A stretch of DNA of 26,776 bases. It comes from Planctomycetota bacterium. GTDB lineage: Bacteria; Planctomycetota; Planctomycetia; Pirellulales; Pirellulaceae. Positions 8,257 through 16,011 of the stretch are shown in pieces (the first letter of the stretch is position 1; every line of letters starts with the position of its first letter). The stretch is taken from NCBI GenBank assembly GCA_024274855.1, contig JAJSAJ010000267.1, positions 1 through 26,776 on the forward strand, written 5' to 3'. Position numbers and translations under genes: made by a program. Under the pieces are notes generated by a model, which was not told the origin of the DNA, did not search any database, and saw nothing but the letters and a program-made list of their open reading frames with translations.

Positions 8257-10520
8257 CACATTGGTCGTTTCACCCCATCATGAACAGCTATGGCATCGTG
8301 GCCGCATTGGCTATTGCGATGCTGCTGACGCTGTCGGTAAGACCTTTTCGCCGACTCGGCTCGGGCCAGCGTCGCACCCTTCTTCTGCTGCGTTTTCTTG
8401 TCATCTTGATCCTGATCGCCGCGATGCTGCGACCGACGCATATCAGCACCCAATCACAGCCACAAACGGCCATCTTGGTCGTGTTATTCGACACCAGTCG
8501 CAGCATGCAGCTGCCAAACGCATCCGGTAACAAGAGCCGCTGGGACGCCGAGAAAGAGACACTTCAGGCCATCGAGCAGATTCTCGCGACCTTGGGCAGA
8601 AATATCGAAGTCAAAGTTCTCCCCTACGATGCGAGGCTCGGAAGTTCCGTCTGGCTGGACGGCGCACTGCACCTGCCCCAAGTGGCTGACGGCCCGATCA
8701 CCGACATTGGATCTAGTCTTCACGAAGCGGTCCACGCCGAATCCGGAAAACGGCTGGCTGGAGTCATCCTGATGGGCGATGGCACGCAGACCGCCTACGA
8801 CCCACCGTTCGAAATCCACGAAGCAGCTCGGGAACTAGGCAACCTCGGCTACCCGCTCTATTCGGTTGCATTCGGTCCGTCGGGCGACGCCTCTCAATCA
8901 CGAGATGTGGCTGTTGAAAACATGCCCGAGCACTATACGGTCTTCGTCAAGAACGAGCTGACCGTGCGCGGACTAGTGCGAGTTCGAGGGTATGTCAACA
9001 AAGAGATCCCGGTGGAACTTATCGTGGTCAATGCGGCTGGTCAAAAGCAAACCGTCGGCCCCATAACGATCCAGGCCGACCAGGACAACGAGTCACTTGA
9101 TGTCACGCTGACCTTCACGCCCCAAGATCCTGGCCAATACAAATTGATTCTGCAGGCTCCTCAACAACCGGGCGAACTGGTCACCAAGAACAACCAGTTG
9201 ACCGCCTTCTTAACCGTTTTGGAAGGTGGACTGAAGGTCTTGTACCTGGAGGGCACATTGCGTCAAGAACAGAAGTTTATCCGCTGGGCACTCGATCGGT
9301 CGCCTGATATCGATCTCGACTTTCAGTGGTTCCCTCGGCGTTTGCGCGCGTCATGGCCGGTCGATTTGGGCAACCTGTTCGAAAAAGGCAGCTACGACGC
9401 CTATATTCTGGGAGATTGTGACAGCAGCGCACTTGGCACGAACCAATTTAAGAAAATGGCCGCCGAAGTTGAACAAGGCAAAGGGTTGATCGCGCTCGGT
9501 GGCTACCATGCATTTGGCCCGGGCGGCTACCGTAACACACCGCTGGGCGATGTCTTGCCCGTCGAAATGGACCGATTTGCTCGGCAGGATTTCGACCACC
9601 CAGACGAGACACGTTGGCATATTCCTGGCCCATTGCCAATGATCCCCACGCGTCCACACCCGATAACCTGGTTGGCCGCACCCGAGGCAAACCAACAAGT
9701 ATGGCGCGAGCTGAAACCATTGAAGGGTGCCAATCGATGGGCTGGTGTCAAGCAGGCACCAGGCGTGCAGGTCCTGGCCGAGTCTCCGGAGGGCGCGCCA
9801 TTGCTGGTCGCTGGACAGTACGCGGAAGGCCGAGTACTCGCCTTTGCCGGCGACTCAACCTGGCAATGGTGGCGTCAAGGACGGCAGGATCTTCACATGC
9901 GGTTTTGGCGCCAGGTTATTCTCTGGCTGGCTCGCCGTGACGACTTGGCTCGGCATGATGTCTGGATCGAACTGGAACGACGCCGTTTTCCGAGTGGAAG
10001 CCGGGTCGTCTTTACAGCTGGAATCCGGACAAGCTCGGAAGATGTCATACGAGATGCATCCGTTGATGCGACCTTTACAGACGCCACGGGCCAATCACAC
10101 CCAGTACGTCTATCGCGCCAGGGCGACCATTTCTCGGGCAACATCGCGTCGGTGACAAATCCAGGTAGCGCCCGAATCGACGTAGTTGCCCAATCAGCTG
10201 GTGGGCAACCACTGGGGCAGGCAACCGCAATGTTCGAGGTCATGGATCAAGACATTGAATTGAGCAATCCGGCAGCCGACCATGACCAAATGGCCCGCCT
10301 TGCTCACCTGACTCGCGATGCTGGGGGGCGAGCCGTCGCGCCGGAGCAACTAGCCGACCTCCTGGAGCAAATCCAGAAACACCCGCCCAAAATGGTTGAG
10401 GAAGTCCTCACTCGCTGGCAACTGGCCGATACGTGGTGGGACGCTTGGCTCGTTCTGCTTTGTCTGACGCTCCTGCTCGGAATCGAGTGGTTTTTGCGTA
10501 AACGCTGGGCACTTGTCTGA
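8253..10520 (+). CDS. Membrane-anchored VWA and amidotransferase-like protein
   Basis: This 755-residue protein starts with two membrane helices (about 12-28 and 42-60). A VWA domain follows at about 72-210, with an intact metal site DTSRS (80-84), a candidate threonine in ITDIGSSL (149-156) and VILMGDGTQT (171-180). Residues 225-322 look like immunoglobulin-type beta domains (ITIQADQDNESLDVTLTF). Residues 325-440 and beyond resemble the glutamine amidotransferase-like fold of this family (KVLYLEGTLRQE, AYILGDCDSS, GLIALGGYHAFGPGGY), followed by more beta-rich sequence. A final membrane helix (AWLVLLCLTLLLGIEWFL) leaves the central part probably periplasmic. The start overlaps the stop of the previous gene (ATGA). 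The two proteins share topology and may work as a pair, this one keeping the functional metal site. No enzyme activity can be claimed. Confidence 0.87.
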   Translation: MTHWSFHPIMNSYGIVAALAIAMLLTLSVRPFRRLGSGQRRTLLLLRFLVILILIAAMLRPTHISTQSQPQTAILVVLFDTSRSMQLPNASGNKSRWDAEKETLQAIEQILATLGRNIEVKVLPYDARLGSSVWLDGALHLPQVADGPITDIGSSLHEAVHAESGKRLAGVILMGDGTQTAYDPPFEIHEAARELGNLGYPLYSVAFGPSGDASQSRDVAVENMPEHYTVFVKNELTVRGLVRVRGYVNKEIPVELIVVNAAGQKQTVGPITIQADQDNESLDVTLTFTPQDPGQYKLILQAPQQPGELVTKNNQLTAFLTVLEGGLKVLYLEGTLRQEQKFIRWALDRSPDIDLDFQWFPRRLRASWPVDLGNLFEKGSYDAYILGDCDSSALGTNQFKKMAAEVEQGKGLIALGGYHAFGPGGYRNTPLGDVLPVEMDRFARQDFDHPDETRWHIPGPLPMIPTRPHPITWLAAPEANQQVWRELKPLKGANRWAGVKQAPGVQVLAESPEGAPLLVAGQYAEGRVLAFAGDSTWQWWRQGRQDLHMRFWRQVILWLARRDDLARHDVWIELERRRFPSGSRVVFTAGIRTSSEDVIRDASVDATFTDATGQSHPVRLSRQGDHFSGNIASVTNPGSARIDVVAQSAGGQPLGQATAMFEVMDQDIELSNPAADHDQMARLAHLTRDAGGRAVAPEQLADLLEQIQKHPPKMVEEVLTRWQLADTWWDAWLVLLCLTLLLGIEWFLRKRWALV

Positions 10521-10992
10521 CACGGTATTCACGGGGGCTTCGCCCTCCCACGGAACGGCCGGTTGAGCGAGCATTCTGATACGTTGTCATCAGGCCAGAG
10601 GACGCAATCGTGGCAATCGTGAATGGATTGACTCCAGCGTTGCCGAACTTTTCATGTACGATGGGCTTGTAGCCCGTCGAGAATAGCGATTTCCCATCCA
10701 ATGCGATCATATTCCAAACGTAACGCAACGTGACTTCTGGAAACATCGCGATCGATTCGATTTAAGGGCCGGCGAATCAATTATTGTCGTGTTTACTGGG
10801 GGGCGTTCGTGCGGCGATCCTCCTTAGCTGCGAGATTGATTCACCCATGGGACGAGCCCATGGGGGTCTGTACGCGGAAAAGTGCGACAGTTATTGATTG
10901 GCGAATCCTAAGCCTTCGATCGACGGCCTGAAAGGCCAGCGTACGGTCATTTGTTTGCAATCAGCGGGTTGAGTCTTTGCGGTGTCTGTTGA
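10521..10992. other. Convergent intergenic region with four hairpins
   Basis: This gap between two converging genes shows no coding frame. It contains four short hairpins: GGGC-TTC-GCCC within 10533-10548, just after the upstream stop; a 9-bp stem around GGGCT-TGT-AGCCC at 10659-10679; CCCATGGG repeated around ACGAG at 10844-10864; and GGCCT-GAA-AGGCC at 10925-10937. None is followed by a T run, so they look more like REP-type palindromes than intrinsic terminators, though they may still protect or end the converging transcripts. Confidence 0.5.
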
Positions 10993-11973
10993 TCATCGGG
11001 CCTTGGCAGTGGCAGGCGCGGAAGCGATGGCCGATTCTCGGCCTCCTTCGTAGATGCTGAACTCGGCCCACACTGGAAGATGATCTGACACAGCCAAAGC
11101 CTGATCCAACGTCAAATTGTACTGGCGCATGAAGTCGAAAACACCGCTTCGACCAAGGTACTCGCTTGTGGCTGGCTGCTGGAAGATCAAATTGTCGTAC
11201 TGGCTCTTTCGACGTGTATTGGTTGGTGTATCGACAATGGCAGCCGTGATTCCCGAAATACTGTTCAGCTCGCCGAGGTGCTTGTCGTCGGTATTGAAGT
11301 CGCCCAACAGAATCACGTCATCTTCGCCTCGTCCATCATTGCGAACCGAGTACATCACTTCATCCATCACGTTCATCTCGTCAGTCACTTCGTCGGGGTC
11401 GGTATGAACATTGACTAAAGTGAATGTGAATGCTTTGTCGGGCGGCGGTCCCCGCACACGGAACCAAGCCACCAACGGTGGCCGATGCAAGAAATCGTTT
11501 GGGTCGTTGATCGTGTAAAGCTGATTTCGATCAACCTCGATCGTCTCACCATCAAATACGAACGCGTATTGTTCCTTGCTCGTCGTTCGCCCGAGACGCG
11601 GGCCAATGACATAGTCATATCGCCGTCCTCCGGCATTGACCACCTCAAGCAACCTGGGAATGATATCCTGTTGCTGGGCACGTATTTCCTGGATCGCCAC
11701 GACATCAAACTGGCGAACTGCGCGAGCCAGAATCTCCATCACCTCGGGTTTGCCGACCTTCTTCGCACCGAATACCTGGATATTGAACGATGCAACGCGA
11801 ATGGCATTCTGGCTTCGCCCGGAACTGGACGTTGCCGTTTCCAGGTCGTCGATCCCGGACACCTGTCGCCGAACGATCCGCACCTGATCAAGGCCCTGGA
11901 TCTCGTAGCGTTGGAAAAAGAACCAACCTGCGATCACCACCGCGGCAACAAACAACAACGAGGATTTGCCCAC
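10993..11973 (-). CDS. Membrane-anchored endonuclease/exonuclease/phosphatase family protein
   Basis: This 326-residue protein has an N-terminal hydrophobic anchor (residues 5-20), so the enzyme domain is probably outside the cytoplasmic membrane. The DNase I-like fold (about 58-306) shows the usual catalytic motifs: ASFNIQVFG (N64), VAIQEIR (E96), LVNVHTDP (H190), LLGDFNTD (D225, N227) and SDHLPVWAEF (D297, H298). All key residues are present, so it should be a metal-dependent phosphodiesterase or nuclease; the substrate cannot be told from sequence. The start is GTG at 11971-11973, with GGGAGGGA five bases upstream on the minus strand. It converges on the VWA operon and has no close neighbour on its own strand. 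Confidence 0.9.
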   Translation of the reverse strand: MGKSSLLFVAAVVIAGWFFFQRYEIQGLDQVRIVRRQVSGIDDLETATSSSGRSQNAIRVASFNIQVFGAKKVGKPEVMEILARAVRQFDVVAIQEIRAQQQDIIPRLLEVVNAGGRRYDYVIGPRLGRTTSKEQYAFVFDGETIEVDRNQLYTINDPNDFLHRPPLVAWFRVRGPPPDKAFTFTLVNVHTDPDEVTDEMNVMDEVMYSVRNDGRGEDDVILLGDFNTDDKHLGELNSISGITAAIVDTPTNTRRKSQYDNLIFQQPATSEYLGRSGVFDFMRQYNLTLDQALAVSDHLPVWAEFSIYEGGRESAIASAPATAKAR

Positions 11974-12481
11974 CAGTCCCTCCCTGGACCGGCCGCGACC
12001 CGTAAAGCCGCAGGTGGCCGAATTGTGAGATGCCTACGGACCGATTGATTCGATTGGGCGCCACTCTGGCCGAACGGCCACTATCTTTCCGGAGCGACCC
12101 AATTGCGGTCACTTCACTGCTGGCTGGTTTTCCGACAGATTATCAGGATCGGTTCCGCCCGCAATGTGCAGCTTTGAAACCAGCGAGCCACTGCTGACAA
12201 CCCAACAAGAAAACCGTTGGCGTGGAAATGACGATCGAACAAGACTCCTCGGTTGGTTTCGACCATGGAACGGCACGGCTTGAGCCAACACCGTCGGAAT
12301 GTCGCAAATCGTGTTAGAAAACGGCCTCGCGAGCTCTTTCCAGACACAAGTGACATGGAATCTCTAGCCGAACCGGCGTGGCGCGTGCGCGAAGACGTCC
12401 CCTGCCCCACATCGATTCCCTGGAATGCATTTCGGTCATTCCAAATCGGATGCTCTTTCGAGTTACGAGCCGCTCGACGAC
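11974..12481. other. Intergenic region, no gene seen
   Basis: This is a 508-bp gap between two minus-strand genes. Short open frames exist on both strands, but none has convincing composition or a good ribosome site. The only structure noted is the small perfect hairpin TGGCCG-AA-CGGCCA at 12067-12080. The promoter of the endonuclease-like gene should lie at its left end, but I cannot pick one out. Confidence 0.4.
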
Positions 12482-14353
12482 TCACGCGGCCAAGTCAACT
12501 CGAGTGACCGGAGCGCGCCAACGGCTGGGGCGCCAGCCCTCATCCAAGACCGATAGTGCGACACGATCCTCCAGATTGGGTCGAAAGATCGTCAGCAAAA
12601 GCAGGGGAAGATACCACCCCAGGTACAGACCGCCCCCATATCCATGCCAGAACTGCGTCGCCACCATGACTGCCGCCGAACAACTGATCAACGTACCGAG
12701 GTTTTTCTGTGGAGGCCAGAGTGCGAGCGATCCGCAAAGTGCGACGAAAGCGGCGAGAACCGGGTACCGGTAGACGGGTGTCCAACTCGATCCCCAGATG
12801 CCACTCAAACCTTCCATCTGGGGTGGCCGCAGACCAAACATCTCTCGGATGTACTGCCAGAAGGACGCGATATCCGGGGAAACAAACGCCAGTGTCAATA
12901 CCATGATCGTCAACATCACGACGACACCGGTCGCGAACCGCATCAGGCCACGTTGCCAGTAGAAACTGAACCATAACGGCAACAAGAAAAGAGGATAGTA
13001 GACAACGCCAATCGCCAACCCAACGAAGATACCCGAAGCTAACGGCCGCCGATAACAGAGTACGGCCCAAATCAGAAGCGCGGCAGGCAAGACGTGATCA
13101 ACACGGCCGGTCATCTGGGCCGTATAAGGTAACATCAAATACAAGGTGGCGGCCCCGACGCCCATTTTCACGTTGTTGAAGTGCCAATAGCCAATCGCAA
13201 TAATCCCAATGACAATTGCCAAATGCGACAACAAAGCAACCAGTTTCGCAACGATCGTATAGGCTTTGATCTTCTGCACAAACGCCTGATCTTCGTTACT
13301 CAAATTATCCATCGCAACGGCCAGTTCGACACCATCACGTCGGCGCAACTGAACAACCTGATCGGGCGTGATCTTCAGGTACTCGGCTTCCACGCCGTTC
13401 AGCGGTTTGCCATCTTCGGAATAGTATCTACAACGGCGCATGCGTACCGCCGGATCATCAACCCGCTGACGTGCCAGATTCACGCCCATCTTGACGGTTG
13501 GCAGACTCGGCAACATGAATACCAGAGCATATCCGGGCCCATGGCGGTCCAAATCGTCGGTCGCGCGTCGGCTGACCAAGCGTTCGGCGCTGATCGGCCC
13601 TCGCAAGTCGTCGGACGTGGGCCGGCTGACAATGACATTTGCCATCAGGAACACGAACAACGAACAACAACTGAAGATCAATCCACCAGTTGTCATATTC
13701 GGTTCAAGCAAAGGACGCCGAACCATGATTGGGTCCACCAACAATCGGATCAACACCAGCGCTCCAGCAGCCAGCAGCCAGAGAAATCCAATCCGTTCCA
13801 CACGTCGACCGCGAACAATTTCCTGCTGGGCCGAAGTCAGTTCCTTGGGCGCTGCCGCTTTGTCGTTCGCTCCGTCTTGACCGGTAGCCTGCTGATTCTG
13901 CTCTACTGGCAGTTCTTTGCTTCTTCTGCCCTCCGGTTGTTGCGAGGCGTCATTTTCCGACGGGATCGGCTGGCGGTCAGCAGTCGGACGGGAAACCGGT
14001 TTGCGATCGCGTCGGCCCGAGGCATCAGCCGACGGCAAGCCGTCAGCCGAACCCGAGGCATCCCCAGGCGTCGATACTGTTTCCAAAGTCTCGTCAGCCG
14101 TGCCAGCCGATTCGATCGCCTCCTGCTTTTTTTTCGCTTCCGCGTGCGTCGCAGCGAGTGCGGTCCGTTGAGTTTCCTGACCTTCCGAGACCAGCAGCAA
14201 GCCAGGGGCCAAGAGAATCAGCAGGACAAGATCCAAATTGCGCACACTCCAAAACCGGCCAAACTTAAAGAAGAGGCCGATAATAAGCAGGGACGACAAG
14301 TAGGCCCATGTGGTTGGGTCGACTTTTTGGTAGTTAAATAGGATCTCGTTCAT
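12482..14353 (-). CDS. Polytopic membrane protein with SHD1-like insert, unknown function
   Basis: This 623-residue protein has hydrophobic helices at about 15-29 and 40-55. A long polar, low-complexity stretch follows (60-180, rich in A, E, Q, S and D). More helices are at 189-207 and 222-241. Residues 305-362 resemble the SLA1 homology (SHD1-like) module common in planctomycetes: YYSEDGKPLNGVEAEYLKI, VQLRRRDGVELAV and MDNLSNEDQAFVQ. At least six helices follow (369-600), with GRVDHVLPAALLIWAVL and GLAIGVVYYPLFLLPLWFSFYWQRG. The polytopic part recalls GT-C type or DUF2029 glycosyltransferases, but I see no decisive catalytic motif. It stands alone on the minus strand. A planctomycete-specific membrane protein is the safest description. 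Confidence 0.75.
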   Translation of the reverse strand: MNEILFNYQKVDPTTWAYLSSLLIIGLFFKFGRFWSVRNLDLVLLILLAPGLLLVSEGQETQRTALAATHAEAKKKQEAIESAGTADETLETVSTPGDASGSADGLPSADASGRRDRKPVSRPTADRQPIPSENDASQQPEGRRSKELPVEQNQQATGQDGANDKAAAPKELTSAQQEIVRGRRVERIGFLWLLAAGALVLIRLLVDPIMVRRPLLEPNMTTGGLIFSCCSLFVFLMANVIVSRPTSDDLRGPISAERLVSRRATDDLDRHGPGYALVFMLPSLPTVKMGVNLARQRVDDPAVRMRRCRYYSEDGKPLNGVEAEYLKITPDQVVQLRRRDGVELAVAMDNLSNEDQAFVQKIKAYTIVAKLVALLSHLAIVIGIIAIGYWHFNNVKMGVGAATLYLMLPYTAQMTGRVDHVLPAALLIWAVLCYRRPLASGIFVGLAIGVVYYPLFLLPLWFSFYWQRGLMRFATGVVVMLTIMVLTLAFVSPDIASFWQYIREMFGLRPPQMEGLSGIWGSSWTPVYRYPVLAAFVALCGSLALWPPQKNLGTLISCSAAVMVATQFWHGYGGGLYLGWYLPLLLLTIFRPNLEDRVALSVLDEGWRPSRWRAPVTRVDLAA

Positions 14354-14619
14354 GAACCCGCGGTTGCCACCATCGCAAAGGAACCAAAGACGGAACGGCG
14401 CAACCTGTTCAGGATAGGCATACCGGCGCGTTTTTCAAGAATACACCAGGCTAGAACGTCCGAAATTATGGCGAACGTGTCCGATTATTCGGATCCACCC
14501 CCTTTGACCCTGGCATAACTAGGCCAATTTACCTATTCTTTCTGCAATTCGCCCCGTATTTCACGCGTGGCAAAATCAGAACCCCAGGCAGTTTTCGCCA
14601 TCGACTGGCGGATTGTGCA

Positions 14620-15831
14620 TCAGGAATCTTCCGTATCAAGCCGCGTGTGCGCCTGTTCCGACCAAGGGCTATTGGGCGCAAGACGCAGAAACTCGCGCCA
14701 ATGCGGCTCAGCCTCCTTGGGGCGACGCAGCTCATCCAGGGCACGTGCCAAATGGTAATGGACATCCGGATACTCGCGGTGGTAGCGTAGTGCACCCTTA
14801 AAAGCGGCAACAGCTAATTCCAGCTGGCCGGTTTCGGCGAGCACGCATCCCAGATTAGCGCGCGCTTCAACGTAGTCTTCGTCCAACTCAACCGCCATAT
14901 AGTATCGCTCGCGAGCTGCCTGGACGTCACCGAGTCGATACAGTAATTCAGCCAATTGAAAACAGACATCGGGCATGGGACCACCCGCGACCATCGCAGC
15001 ACGATACGACTGCACAGCATCATCCAGTTGGCCTTCATCTTCCAATCGTTCGGCCATCTGAAGCATCTCTCGGGCCGACGTTGGCTGGCTGGCGTCTTGG
15101 CTCTGCGTGGCGAGGCTGACTGTCGACTCGGGGTGGTCATCATGGACCGAGAGATCCGCATGGTCCAGCGCATCGAAATCAATGCGAAGCTGGCCACCCG
15201 GTTCAATAAGCCCCTCACCCTGTCGAAGCAGCAATTGCTTGCCTTCAACAATGACCGATAATTGAGCGAGCGGTCTCTCAACATCCGGAACATAGCGGGC
15301 CAAACGGGCCAGTTTACGTTCGATCGATGCGGGCGAAACGCCGGCTACCAGCAATTGGGCCAACTGGCGAGCCGTCGAGACTTCTTGAAAGTCAAAGTAG
15401 GGCAGGCGGCGCACTTCTCGCACGGGAACAATCAACTTGCGCCGGTGCCAACGCCGTATGATAGCCACCGACACGTCCAGTAACTCGGCCAACATCGCCG
15501 GCGTGTAGAGCCGCCCAGCCTCTTCCTGATCGAATAAGCCAATTCGTTCCCACAACTGGGTTTCGTTCAGAATTTCCAGATTGCCCTCGGCCGACGCATT
15601 TCGGATAGAATCATCCAGCAGGGTCTCTTCGTTCAAGGGCAACTCGTCCGCGCCAATGATGACAATGTCCACCGTCATATCGACATGATCAACGACCACC
15701 GCGCCCAAATCACGGAGCAGCTTCTGAGCATCGCGACGTGTCACGCCTCCCAAGCGGCCCACAAAGGCAATCCGCTTGCCCTGCAAATCACTTGCCGGTT
15801 GCACATCATCGGTCATTTCATCGTCAGGCAT
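14620..15831 (-). CDS. BRCT - MerR-type HTH - TPR fusion protein
   Basis: This 403-residue, probably cytoplasmic protein has three parts. Residues 16-98 resemble a BRCT domain (LQGKRIAFVGRLGGVTRRDAQ, LRDLGAVVVDHV, DIVIIGADE, ILNETQLWERIG). Residues 106-175 resemble a MerR-type winged helix-turn-helix (RLYTPAMLAELLDVSVAIIRRWHRRKLI, LPYFDFQEVSTARQLAQLL). Residues 254-395 contain about four TPR repeats (ARERYYMAVELDEDYVEARA, AVAAFKGALRYHREYPDVHY). A basic, possibly DNA-binding stretch follows the HTH (ERKLARLARYVP). BRCT domains bind phosphoproteins or DNA ends, MerR-type domains bind DNA and TPRs bind proteins, so a DNA-associated adaptor or regulator is plausible but unproven. The ATG at 15829 is used here; a second in-frame ATG five codons on is also possible. 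Confidence 0.85.
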   Translation of the reverse strand: MPDDEMTDDVQPASDLQGKRIAFVGRLGGVTRRDAQKLLRDLGAVVVDHVDMTVDIVIIGADELPLNEETLLDDSIRNASAEGNLEILNETQLWERIGLFDQEEAGRLYTPAMLAELLDVSVAIIRRWHRRKLIVPVREVRRLPYFDFQEVSTARQLAQLLVAGVSPASIERKLARLARYVPDVERPLAQLSVIVEGKQLLLRQGEGLIEPGGQLRIDFDALDHADLSVHDDHPESTVSLATQSQDASQPTSAREMLQMAERLEDEGQLDDAVQSYRAAMVAGGPMPDVCFQLAELLYRLGDVQAARERYYMAVELDEDYVEARANLGCVLAETGQLELAVAAFKGALRYHREYPDVHYHLARALDELRRPKEAEPHWREFLRLAPNSPWSEQAHTRLDTEDS

Positions 15832-15862
15832 CGTCGTGCAGAAAGCCCCTCGCCGTTCCGAC

Positions 15863-15989
15863 GTAACCGTTCACGGAATGTAGGCCGCCGGTTCGCTTCC
15901 AAGGGGTCAGACCCATTTTCGGCGACAAAATGCGTTTGCGTAAATGAACGCTTTCTCCACCGAAAATCGCGTCAGACCCCAACGGCGTG
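15863..15989. repeat. 127-bp dispersed hairpin repeat, copy A
   Basis: This sequence matches 19007-19133 at 119 of 127 positions by hand alignment, in the same orientation. Its core (15903-15980) is an imperfect inverted repeat, starting GGGGTCAGACCCATTTTCGG and ending with the near-complement CCGAAAATCGCGTCAGACCCC. It can therefore fold into a long hairpin. It lies between the BRCT-TPR gene and the YTV gene. GGGGTC-GACCCC hairpins of this kind are, from memory, frequent REP-type elements in planctomycetes and may be mobilised by RAYT transposases; none is encoded in this window. Confidence 0.85.
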
Positions 15990-16011
15990 AACGGCTACGT
16001 TCAGACAGTAC

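Noticed and set aside
13181..14341. A 386-codon plus-strand frame
   Set aside because: It is antisense to the polytopic membrane protein, whose helices and SHD1-like module are convincing. The antisense product is low in complexity and unlike any family.
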